Below are positions 1 to 10,300 of a DNA stretch of 64,000 nt, piece after piece (position 1 is the first letter of the stretch; every line of letters starts with the position of its first letter). The DNA is from Poa pratensis (taxonomy: Eukaryota; Streptophyta; Magnoliopsida; Poales; Poaceae): positions 19,712,221 to 19,776,220 of the forward strand of contig CAMZMU010000055.1 of NCBI GenBank assembly GCA_947311845.1. Direction: 5' to 3'. Below the pieces are notes generated by a model. It had not been told where the DNA came from and made no database searches. It saw only the letters and a list, made by a program, of their open reading frames with translations. A program made the translations under genes and the position numbers.

Positions 1-2351
1 ACTGGCAAAATGAGCTTCGTCTCTGGAATTCTGAAGTTGCAAATGATTGGAAAATTGTGGCTTCTCGCAAGTCTCTGAAAAGGGTTCCAGTTAACAAGAG
101 TTTTCGTAAGTATGTTCCTCAGAAAGTTGTGGTTAAAGAACCCCTCGTCTTAAGTCTGTCATTTTCAACCCGTCAATTGGAATTCAGTCATCCCCTGTAG
201 CCCCTATTCAATTTGGTTCTGTTGACACTAGCAGTATTCAGTCTGATACAGTTCTGGGTGTGGTTTTGGAAAGCCCCCTTCCCGAGGCGGAATTGGCGGG
301 TGATACCGTTTCAAACACAAATCATGGGCTGGTAGAGAAAATACCCTCGGTGGAAGATGAGGCCTTTACTAAGTTGATTGACTCAATGGCGGCCCATGTC
401 TGGAATTGCTCCAGGTGCCTTAGTGCGAAACATAAAACTGATGACTATACGGGCCGTATCCGTTGTTGGGCCTATTCACAGTTGGGCCACACCCGGAAAA
501 ATTGCACAGGGGCAAAGAAGTCTTTTCGCTGGGTGGCAAAAACGTCAAGTCCGGCTGTCTTGTCAACCGTGGCCATCGAGGATTCTACTAAATCTTTTGC
601 TTCCCCTATTATCACGACCAAACCCTCGTCTTCCACACCACCTGCATCTCCGTGCGTGGCGACAATGGCGAACTTCCCAGTTGATCTGACACGGTTCACG
701 TCGACGGGCATGTTTGTCGACCAGCCTTGGGGAGATGAAGAGCGACCGTCGAGGATGTACGTCACGGCCACTACTGCGCCGCTTCGGCGGAACGAGTCCT
801 GGGCTATTGCTCAGCTTGAGCCCAGGCCACCAGGAGAAGAAATCGACGACCTTCTTGATGAGATCGTCCAGTACATCTTCCAGCAGCACAATTGGGAGGT
901 ATTGAGTTTTTCTGAAAGCGAAGTGGGGATTGGTTTGCTCCGTATGCCAGATCAGATTACTAGGGATTTGCTAGTTAATACACATGCAGTTCCTTTTGGC
1001 AATGGCCGTGTTCTATCCTTTGCATGACACTATGAGGGTGACAACTACAGAGCCACCACCTACACTCGCCTAGGTTGGATTATGCTGCTCAATCTGCCTA
1101 TGGACTATCGTAACGATGAGTTCCTGCGCGAGACTGTTAGCAAATTTGGCAAACTTAGGAACTGGCATAGAGAGGATCCATCGCATGTTCATACTATGAT
1201 TAGATGCTCATATGGTGGTGCTCGTGATATCCCTCGTTCCATAGTTGTGCGTGAGCCGCGGAGATTTTGTGGGGTTGTGGTTTCCTGGTCTGTGCCAGTT
1301 TATATTCTGAACAGTGAGCCTGCTGATGTTCTCCCGGGAGATGAATCACCATCACCTGATGATGGTAACCCACACCCCCCACATGATATAGCTCCTGGGA
1401 ATTTTGATGCCAACTGGGTACCTACACACATGGAGCAAGGGATGCTTGCCTGGGGAAATTGGAATGAAGAAGCAGCTGGTGACAATGTAGGCCAGGAGAA
1501 TTAGGAATAGCATGTTCCACCAGTTCCCCCTCAGCAACAGGAGAATGAGCAGCAAGCACAGTCTTCAATCACCATGCAGTTTTCAGGTGGTTCAGTTGGC
1601 TCTGTCCAGTTTGTGCAAAGCTGAAGGGCCAATTCAGTTTGTCAATGTGGGTAATTTGAATAACATGCATGCAGAAGCTAATGAGCAAGCTGCTCCAAAA
1701 GAGCCAGAGGCAAACAATGTGGATAATCAGATGGAACTACAGGAGCCTCAGCAAGATGGAGAGGAAAACCCTTTGGCTATCATACCTTTTGTGCCTCAGG
1801 TCCTGCCCCTGCCAATATTCAGCATGATAATGTGCAGATTCTAAATGTCCTTCTCCCTGATCCAGTTCTTGCTTGGACTGATTACTATGAGAATAACAAG
1901 AGCAGAATTATGTTTGATCAGTTGAGGCACAAATCTGTTGTGCTCCCAATGGTTCCTTTGGCAATTGAGCATCATGTCGATCAGGTTACAGAGCATCTTG
2001 TTGATCAGATTGTAGCTCCCACACCAGCTGCTAGATCATCCAAGAAGAGGAACAGAGCACCAAAGCCACCCCTGATCATGTCTGCTCCAGAAGTAAGACA
2101 CACCATTAGGAGTGCTGTCAGAAACAAGGGTTACAAGCTGGTCCCCATGCAGGATAAGCCAGAGCCAAGGAAGAAAGCCTAGGTCTGCAAAACCAAGGGA
2201 ACAGATCGACCAGGTGCTGCCAGATACACCTGTTGAAGTGTTGCAGAAGGCGGGAAAACTGCTGGAAATTGATGATGCAGAGCTCACAGTGGAGAATCTT
2301 ACGACCCATCCACCTGCTGAAACAGGCACAATTGTTCCCAATGACGAATAA
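1..2351 (+). pseudogene. LINE ORF1 (zinc-knuckle nucleic-acid-binding protein), degraded
   Basis: The reading frame is open at 260-1027 and continues after in-frame stops at 1082-1504, 1832-2182 and 2112-2351. Around 400-510 there is a knuckle-like stretch (C..C, then CWAYSQLGHTRKNC) in which the second Cys of the usual CX2CX4HX4C knuckle has become Tyr. A segment beginning MANFPVD near 666 resembles a conserved domain found in many grass LINE-associated ORF1 proteins. The C-terminal part (1832-2351) is basic and Lys/Arg-rich near 2040-2180. ORF1 proteins coat LINE RNA and help target-primed reverse transcription. This copy cannot make a full protein, with stops near 1025, 1502 and 2180. The start lies before the window. 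Confidence 0.75.
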
Positions 2352-2577
2352 GGCCCATTGCACTTCTGGCCTGGTGACATTATGTGGTCCTTTTATTTTG
2401 TTATGATCTCCATATGTGTTATCTTTTGGGTTCTGTGGACTTCCTTTAGCATGTTATTTGTGCTTTATGTCAGTGGTGTTTATGTCAGTACTTATGTCAG
2501 TATCAGTGTGGCACCTTTTATGTACTGGTTAGTCAATTATGTTGGCTACAGCTATGGCTATCTCTCAATTGGTTTTT
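2352..2577 (+). other. LINE inter-ORF spacer
   Basis: This T-rich spacer separates ORF1 and ORF2. It contains four imperfect copies of TATGTCAGT at about 2467-2510. No coding signal is seen. Confidence 0.5.
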
Positions 2578-2704
2578 ATGGATAATACGGCTCAAAAAAT
2601 TCTTGATTGGTTGGTTTTTGATTGGAATGTGAGAGGCCTAAAGGATAAAGATAAAAGAATTGCTGTCTATAATAAGATTGATGAGAGTGGTGCTGCTATA
2701 GTAT

Positions 2705-2709
2705 GTTTA
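2705..2709. repeat. Target-site duplication GTTTA (left copy)
   Basis: GTTTA here is repeated at 4292-4296, immediately outside the two ends of the solo LTR. Removing the LTR and one copy restores the endonuclease reading frame. Confidence 0.92.
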
Positions 2710-4291
2710 TGATACGTCTCAAACGTATCTATAATTTCTGATGTTCCATGCTTATATTATGCCAATTGCTACATGTTTTATATACACTTCATAGCATTTT
2801 TATGCATTTTCTGGGACTAACCTATTAACAAGATGCCACAGTGCCAGTTCCTGTTTTCTGCTGTTTTTGTATTTCAGAAAAGCTAGTCTGGAAATATTCT
2901 CGGAATTGGACGAAACTTGGACAGGACCTCATATTTTTCCAACACGTACACGGAGTCCAAAGGAGAGACGGAGGGGGGCCGCGAGCCAGCCACACCATGG
3001 GGCGGCGCGGCCCCACCCTCTGCCGCGCCGTGGGGTGGTGTGGGCCCCACGGGCGTCTCCAGCCACCGCCCTTTCACCTATTTATTCATCTTCACGGGAA
3101 AACCCTAGACACCCGAGCCATTATCCACGAAAAGTTCCAGAGACGCCGCCGCCGTCAACCCTAGCTCAGGAGGGTTCAGAAGCTCTTCCCGGCACCCTGC
3201 CGGAGAGGGGAATCATCACCGGAGGGCTCTACATCACCATGCCTGCCTCCGGAGTGATGCGTGAGTAGTTCATCTTTGGACTACGGGTCCATAGCAGTAG
3301 CTAGATGGTGTCTTTCCACTTTATGCTATCATGTTTAGATCTTGTGAGCTGCCTATCATGATCAAGATCATCTTATTGTAATGCTACATGTTGTGTTTGC
3401 TGGGATCCGATGAATATTGAATACTATGTCAAGTTGATTATCAATCTATCTTATATGTTATTTATGATCTTGCATGCTTTCCGTTACTAGTAGATTCTTT
3501 GGCCAAGTAGATGCTTGTAACTCCCAGAGTTAGTATTTATGCTAGATAGTGGGTTCATGCCTCCGGTAATCTGGGAGAGTGACAGCAACTTCTAAGATTG
3601 TGGATGTGCTGTTGCCACTAGGGATAAAATAACCGATGCTTAGCTTAAGGGTGCGCCGTTAGGTCTAATGCATTTGTTTACATTACGCATATTACTTAAT
3701 GCGATTATCCGTTGCTTGCAACTTAATACCAACGGGGAACTCGGTATGACAACCTGGAGGTGGATTATTAGTCATAGACGCTGTTGGATAACGGTCTATG
3801 TATTTTGTCGTAATGCTCACATGAATATCATAGTAATCGTCATGTCATATATATGCATTGTCATGCGCTCAATATTTTGTCAATTGCCCAGCTGTAATTT
3901 GTTCACCCAGCATGTTAGTTATCTTTTATGGAGAGACACCACTAGTGAACTGTGGACCCCGGTCCATTCTTTTACACTGATAATACAACCAACTGCAATC
4001 ATTGTTCCTTTTCATTCTCTGCAATTTACTACTGTTTTCCACACCATACGTTTAATCCTTTGTTTTCAGCAAGCCGGTGAGATTGAAAACCTCATTGTTT
4101 CGTTGGGGCAAAGTAGTTTGATTGTGTTGTGTGCAGGTTTCACGTCAGCCTGCCACCGACAACCTTCTGAAGTGATTTCTTACTCCTACTGGTTCGATTA
4201 AACCTTGGTTTCATACTGAGGGAAACTTCTGCTACACTGCTTCATACCTTCCTCTTGGGGTCTCCCAACGAACGTGTGATCCACGTCATCA
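2710..4291 (+). mobile_element. Solo LTR inserted in LINE ORF2
   Basis: This 1582-bp sequence starts TGATACGTCTC and ends CGTCATCA, and is flanked by GTTTA on both sides. It aligns along its length with the LTRs at 50428-52076 and 58025-59674 but is clearly more diverged. It lacks the last ~57 bp of those LTRs. No internal region is present, so it is a solo LTR left by LTR-LTR recombination. Short open frames inside it (for example 2867-3268) recur in every LTR copy and have no recognisable domain. Confidence 0.92.
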
Positions 4292-6533
4292 GTTTACAAG
4301 AAACCAAATGTGAATCATTTGATCATTCTTTTATTAAAAGTTTCTGCCCCAAACGGTTTGATCAATTTGCTTTCTCTCCCTCCATTGGGGCTTCTGGTGG
4401 TCTTATTGTATTGTGGAACAGTGCCATCTTTAAAGGAGAATTACTAGAAATACATAGATCTGCTATCAGAATGAAATTCACATCAGTTCCCCCTAAAGAT
4501 CATTGCTAATAGATTTCAGAAGGAAATTATGAGATGCATTCATGCCAACTAGTATGGGTTCTGTATGGGTTCATTAAAAACAGAACTATACAGGACTGTC
4601 TGGCTTGGTGCTTTCAGTACCTACATGAGTGCAAGCAGTCTAAGAGGAAGGTAGTGTTGTTCAAAATTGATTTTGAGAAAGCTTTTGACACAATTGAGCA
4701 TGAGGCTATCCTGAGAATTCTTGAACACAAAGGCTTTCCCCCTATGGTGCTGCAATGGGTTAAGGAAATCCTCTCTTCTGGCTCCTCATCTGTGCTGCTT
4801 AATGGCATTTCTGGGAAAATGTTTCATTGTAAATGAGGTGTTCGACAGGGGGATCCTCTCTCCCCTTTGCTATATGTGCTTGGTGGTGATTTGCTACAGA
4901 GCATTGTCAACTTGGCACTTGCTAATGGCAACTTGAAATTGCCTATTCCTATGGGCAAGGATTATCCAATTGTACAGTATGCTGATGACACACTAATTAT
5001 TCTGCCTACTGACCCTATACAGCTAACAGTGTTCAAGGATCTACTAGAGACATTTGCTGGGTTCACTGGCCTGAAAGTAAACTACCACAAATCCTCTATG
5101 ATACCCATCAATTTGGATGATGATGAGGCAGCTAGCCTTGCTCAAATTATGAAATGTCATAGGGCTACAATGCCATTCACGTATCTGGGGTTGCCCATGG
5201 GGACAACCAAGCCCTCCATCAAGGATTTTGCTCCTATAATTGACAGAATAGAGAGAAGAATGTCTGCCACTATTTCTTTTCTATCATATGGTGATAGCCT
5301 GGTCCTGGTCAGCTATGTGCTGTCCTCTCTACCCACTTATTTTATTCTTACTTTGGTTATTCCAAAAGGGGTCATTGATAGGACCAGAAGGAGATGTTTG
5401 TGGAGAAAGGACAAAAACAAACAGAGGGTAAATTCCCTTGCTGCCTGGGACATGGTGTGTAGACCAAAAGATAAATGTGGTCTGGGGATCATTAATCTTC
5501 ATGTCCAGAACAGGGCTCTCCTCCTTAAACATTTGGATAAGTTCTATAATAATGCTGACTTGCCTTGGGTCCAGCTTATTAGGGACTCATATTATTATGA
5601 AACGGTTCCTCATGCTGTTGTTCTGAGTGGTTCGTTCAGGTGGGGAGGTGTCCTCAATTTGGCTGATAGCTGGAGGAATATTGTCCATTGTGCTGTTGGA
5701 AATGGGGCAACTACTTTATTCTGGGAAGATGTCTGGCTCTCTGTACCTTTGGCAACTAAATTCCCTCGGTTATTTTCATACGTTAAGGACAAGATTGCCT
5801 CTGTCAAAGAGATTTTTGCACTGGATCAGTTTGCAGATGCTTTCCACCTCCCTCTGTCAGTAGAGGCCTTCCAGGAGTATAATCTCCTTCAGGAGGAGTT
5901 AAGTGAGATTAACCTTCAAGATTGTGCTGATAAATGGATATGTAATTTGAATAAAGGAGTTTATACTCCTAAGGTGTTCTATAACTTGCAGTTTTCCCAA
6001 CTATGTGACAATGGCCCCTCCAAGTGGATTTGGAAGTCAAAATGCATGTCCAAGCATAAGGTCTTTGCATGGCTCATATTACATGACAGGTTGAACACCA
6101 AGGATATGATGTTGCGCCGTCATTGGAAAGTTACTGATGATAATAATTGTGTACTTTGTCGAGCACAAGTTCTTGAGGACTGAAGCCATATGTTTTTTAA
6201 CTGTGCCTTCAGCAGCCGCATCTGGAATTACCTGCAGATTGAGTGGCACAGCAATCAGTTGGCTGTGTGTCTGACCATGGCCAAAAAAATCTTTCAAAGG
6301 TCCTTGCTTCATTGAAATTGTCACCCTATCCTGTTGGAACATCTGGAAGCAAAGGAATGGATGGATTTTTAAGAATGTTAGGCCTGGCTGGAAGGCTGGT
6401 TTCGTTTCTGATGTAACCTTACTTAAATTTAGGTTAAAAGCTTCTGTTCTACCCCTCCTAGAATTATGGCTTAGCAACCTTCTCTGAACTTTTTGTTGTA
6501 CATTTGTAAATATTCTATGCTTTCAACAAAAGG

Positions 6534-6554
6534 TTGTGGAGGACTCCCCTACAG
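6534..6554 (+). other. LINE 3'-terminal stem-loop
   Basis: TTGTGGAGG pairs with CCCCTACAG around a 3-nt loop, with one mismatch and two G-U pairs, just before the A-rich 3' end. The same structure is perfect in the second LINE (57893-57913). It may be the RT recognition element at the RNA 3' end. Confidence 0.6.
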
Positions 6555-6567
6555 TAGTTAAAAAAAT

Positions 6568-7100
6568 ATTATTATTAAAAATAGAAACAGGAGCGAAAAA
6601 TAAAAACATATAAATAACTACAATACTTATGGGTCGCACTAAACGTGTCCCATGTATCCGATCCTTCAGGCGGAGCGCATTCCGCTCTGCGCTGGTGTGC
6701 GAATACGCAAATCCTAGCGGCACTTCAGACTCGCGCCGCTGAAGAAACCGTGCAGCGGTCGGTTCATTTAAGCTTGTTTTCTGGGCTTTTCTTTTATGTT
6801 CTGTTTTTTCATTTCTTTTTTGTTTTCTTTATTATTTTTTCGTTTATTTTTTACATTTTTTCGTGGTTTTAAAAAGTCTTCATAATTTTAAAAAAATCAT
6901 ATTTGAAAATTGTCCAAATCTTAAATACGTTCAGATTTGAAAATTGTTCATATTTAAGAAACATTCATATTTAAAAATTTCTCAAATTTAAAAATCTTTA
7001 GTTTAGAATTTTCTTCAGATTTAGAAAATGATCATATTTGAAAATTATCAACTTTTAAAAATTGTTCAAAATTTTAATAAAATATCTAGATTTTCGAAAA
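6568..7100. repeat. AT-rich degenerate tandem repeats upstream of the Rab gene
   Basis: Part of 6600-6780 is GC-richer and unassigned. From about 6880 to 7090 there are degenerate repeats of a roughly 20-25-bp unit built on ATATTTGAAAATT. No coding potential is seen. Confidence 0.5.
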
Positions 7101-7530
7101 AATTATCAACCTTTTGCCGTCCTCTATCGGGCCGAGGGGACTTGACGATCACCACGAGCCGAACAAGGCAAAGGAGACTCGCGTTCCCACCATAGAGAAA
7201 CACAAGCCACCGACCAAGCACGCACACATTCACATTCCCAAGAAGATCTCGTCGGATCTGACAGCACGGGCGGCGACGAAAAGCGAGAGCCAGCAGCGAA
7301 CGCCAGCCGTCGATCGGCTGGCCTCGAGATAGCAATGACAATTCCCTCGCCAAAGCCGGGCCAGCTCGGCACGAGATCCCCCTCTCTCCTTTCCTTCCAC
7401 CAGTTTCCTGGCGGTTCCTTTCTCGGATCTGCCACCCACCTCCCCAATTTTTCCCACCGCCAGGCGATCTCCCGATCGATTTGCTGATTGGCTCATTCGC
7501 CCGGTGATCGGGTGAAGGGAGGCGGCGGCG
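7101..7530 (+). promoter_or_regulatory. Putative promoter and 5' leader of the Rab gene
   Basis: The sequence turns from AT-rich to GC-rich near 7115 and stays so up to the ATG at 7531, as expected for a grass 5' leader. A CT-rich block at 7380-7440 is typical of plant 5' leaders. No clear TATA box was identified, so the transcription start is not placed. Confidence 0.4.
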
Positions 7531-7695
7531 ATGGCGCACCGGGTGGACAACGAGTACGACTACCTCTTCAAGATCGTGCTCATCGGCGACTCCGGCGTCG
7601 GCAAGTCCAACATCCTCTCCCGCTTCACCCGCAACGAGTTCTGCCTCGAGTCCAAGTCCACCATCGGCGTCGAGTTCGCCACCAGGACCCTGCAG

Positions 7696-9524
7696 GTCAG
7701 CCCTTGATCGTCCTTGGCGTCCTTATTTGTGATCCTACGCTCGGTTGCGGTTTGACAGGGCATTCCGTTGAATTGGCAGTACTCTGTTTTTTTATAATTG
7801 AAAATTCGCATTACTCTGTTTTCACGGTCTGCTGGCTAGGACGGGAGATCTAGATGAATAGATAGATGATTGTGCGGATAAAGGCCAGGACACCTAGCAT
7901 AGGTCAATGTTTTGTGATGCCATGGCTAGGTTGACAATATATGCAGTACTTTTTTTGGTTGCATGACAGTGGCACCACATGATAAGCCGTGGAAACTGTA
8001 ATTACGAATGTAGGGTTTCTTCATGTCATTTTGCATTTGTGGTAGCATGAAGTTAGATTGTTAGAGTCCGTATCTTTTGTTGACGTGATTTAGTTTTCTT
8101 TCGAAGAAGATAGGAGATCTTTTTTTGCGAAAGGAAGAAGATAGGAGATCAGCTACCAAGTGCATAGAGTTCAGAATTTAAAGGTAAACTGTACCGTTAG
8201 TAATTGTCAATTTCATTGTATTGCCATAACGGCAATGCTCTGGAAGGGCATACTACCTTCATAATTAAATGGCTACTGACGTCCCACCATATAGGTTAGA
8301 GCAGAGTTGGTGCCCAACAGCTATTTGATTCAAAACTTCCAAACCTCACACCAAGCAGTAGTGCTTGGTAACCTTCATTGACTGGTAGAACCGGTTTCTT
8401 CTTTTGAGTAGTCATATACGGAGCAACGAAATGCAACCATATGATGTGCATATACTGGTAGTACTCTGTTTTCATCTCTGCTTGCCCGGACGGGAGATCT
8501 AGGTGAATGAATAAATGATTGTGCCGATAAAGGCCAGGGCACCTAGCATAGGTCAATGTTTTGTTGATGGCATGGCTAGGCTGACAATGCATGCAGTACT
8601 TGTTTCTTCAGGTCATTTTGCGTTTGTGGTAGCAATAGGTTAGATTGGTAAAGAGTCTGTATCTATAGTTGGCATTGTTTAGTTTTCTTTCGAAGATGAT
8701 AATATCAGCTACCAACTGCATAGAGTTCAGAATTTAAAGATAAAACTGTACTGTTAGTACTTGTCAAGTTTATTGTATTGCCATAACGGCAATGCTCTGG
8801 AAGGGCATAATAGCTTAATAATAAAATTGCTACTGACGTCCCACCGTATATGTGATAGCAGAGTTGGTGCCCAACAGCTAGTTGATTCAGAACACACAAG
8901 CCTCACACCAAGCAGTAGTGCTTGGTAACTACATAGACTGGTAGAACCGGTTTCTTCTTTTGGATAGTCATATACCGAGCAAACGAAATGCAACCATATG
9001 ACATGCATTACAAATTATAACCATAATTATGGAAATGAGTCAAATGACCGTTAGTCTCTCTATCTCTTCTCGTAGGTTGATTTTAAATAATGATGTGCTG
9101 TCAATCTCACTTTTACGTGAGCCTGCCTGGAAGTCATGGCAAGAAGACGTTATCTGTGTTATTTTTTTCAAATATTATAGTGTTCAAGAACTTCCCCATG
9201 TTTTTTTATCAGCACTATTGTTTTCTGTTTTAGTACATGAACTCTAGTAAAAGGAAAAGAACAGTATACTTAGTTTTTTTTGTTTCCTGTAACTTTTCTA
9301 TCAGGATCCAGTAACTGCATTTGTAGCCATTCCCATGATATGTATTGTGATGATATCCAAGACCAACTGTTTGGATAGTTACATCATCCAATGCAAACAA
9401 GCATGCTAGCTAATGTTGATCTTAGAATTGGGATAGTATTCCTTCATGTTGGTAATCCATACCTTTGATAAGGCCATATTTTTCTGGTGGAACTAAACAG
9501 AAGTTTAATTTCGTTTTGAAACAG
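7696..9524 (+). other. Rab gene intron 1 (phase 0)
   Basis: The intron runs from the donor CAG/GTCAGC to the acceptor AAACAG/ATAGAC. It is 1829 bp, and much of its length comes from an internal tandem duplication (7810-9008). Confidence 0.9.
7810..9008 (+). repeat. Tandem duplication inside the Rab intron
   Basis: Unit 1 (about 7810-8458) and unit 2 (about 8459-9008) align over their length. Shared blocks include GACGGGAGATCTAG, CACCTAGCATAGGTCAATG, AACGGCAATGCTCTGGAAG and CACCAAGCAGTAGTGCTTGG. Unit 2 has a deletion of about 90 bp relative to unit 1. There is no coding signal. Confidence 0.85.
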
Positions 9525-10006
9525 ATAGACGGGAAGACTGTGAAGGCACAGATATGGGACACGGCTGGACAGGAGAGATACCGTGCAATTACTAGTGCCT
9601 ATTACAGGGGTGCTGTTGGAGCACTCTTAGTCTTTGACATAACGAAGAGGCAGACCTTCGACAACGTTCAGAGGTGGCTCCGCGAGCTCAGAGATCATGC
9701 TGATGCTAACATAGTTGTGATGATGGTCGGAATAAGTCGGACTTGAACCACTTAAGATCAGTCCCTGAGGAAGACAGCCAAGCATTTTCTGAGAAAGAAT
9801 CCCTTTCGTTCCTTGAGACATCTGCACTGGAGGCGATCAATGTGGAGAAGGCATTCCATACTGTACTGAGTGAAATTCACCAGATTGTAAGCAAAAAAGC
9901 ACTCGCAGCACAGGAGTCTGCGTCTGCCAATCGTTCGATGCAGGGAACTACCATTAACGTTGCTGAACCATCGGCCAACACAAAAGGTACTTGCTGTTCC
10001 AGTTGA

Positions 10007-10300
10007 AGAGATCATTCCAGTGGAATTAATTTTTGGAAAACGTTTGTTTCTGAAGAACTGGACCATGACATATAGGTTGTAGTTTGGTTTGGGATATTCT
10101 TCTTTCTCATCTCGAAGCCCATGACTCGCAATTCACCATACCCTATAACCTGCCTCCATCATTCATTCTCATTTCGTTTTCTTACTTTAACTATCATCGA
10201 TTTCACTTGTACACTCGAGAAATCGAACAACATGTTGTAACAATGATTATTTCCCGTTGACGACAATAATAAATGTTAATCATATTATTATGCTATTGAA
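10007..10300 (+). terminator. Rab gene 3' UTR with candidate poly(A) signal
   Basis: This T-rich stretch follows the stop codon. AATAAA occurs at 10268-10273, about 260 bp after the stop, a plausible plant poly(A) signal. Confidence 0.45.

Larger units (their letters stand above)
2578..6183 (+). pseudogene. LINE ORF2 (endonuclease / reverse transcriptase), broken
   Basis: ORF2 starts at the ATG at 2578 and shows the APE-type endonuclease start (WNVRGLKDKDKR). It is cut at 2709 by a solo LTR and resumes at 4297 with QETKCE, the expected next residues. The endonuclease ends abruptly near 4497, where the sequence jumps into the RT domain (IANRFQKEI), so roughly 300 residues are missing. The RT shows [11 protein letters not shown] (about 4660), [11 protein letters not shown] (about 4837) after an in-frame stop, and the catalytic YADD (about 4978). 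The C-terminus carries the Cys/His zinc-binding region typical of plant LINEs (CVLC, about 6150), followed by a stop at 6181. The RT copied its own RNA; this copy is inactive. Confidence 0.9.
1..6567 (+). mobile_element. LINE (L1-like non-LTR retrotransposon), old and interrupted
   Basis: One non-LTR retrotransposon reads left to right: ORF1 remnants (to about 2351), a spacer, ORF2 from the ATG at 2578, then a 3' UTR with a short stem-loop and an A-rich end near 6560-6567. The 5' end lies outside the window. A solo LTR sits at 2710-4291 between the two halves of the endonuclease domain. About 300 codons between endonuclease and reverse transcriptase are missing at about 4497-4510. The RT, YADD and zinc-finger regions closely resemble the second LINE at 55484-57936, so both belong to one family. 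The element is dead: several stops, one large deletion and one insertion. Confidence 0.9.
7531..10006 (+). pseudogene. RABA (Rab11-type) small GTPase, two exons, frameshifted at the NKxD motif
   Basis: Exon 1 is 7531-7695 (55 codons, [14 protein letters not shown] start). The intron is 7696-9524 (GT..AG). Exon 2 is 9525-10006. Visible motifs are the P-loop GDSGVGKS (residues 19-26), the TIGVEF effector region, WDTAGQE (66-72), ETSAL, and a C-terminal CCSS for double geranylgeranylation. The full frame would encode about 215 residues, the normal Rab length. RABA proteins act in trans-Golgi/recycling-endosome traffic to the plasma membrane and cell plate. After MMVG (residue 124) one base is missing near 9731, so NKSD, the guanine-specificity motif, is lost and translation stops at about 128 residues. 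The downstream frame (9743-10006) is otherwise intact. This is either a young pseudogene allele or a single-base error in an A-run. Confidence 0.9.

Noticed and set aside
2841..3268. Open frames of 100-140 codons inside LTR sequence, repeated at 48234-48661, 50551-50984 and 58056-58583
   Set aside because: They lie in LTR copies of one family, differ by frameshifts between copies and have no domain; they are LTR leader sequence.
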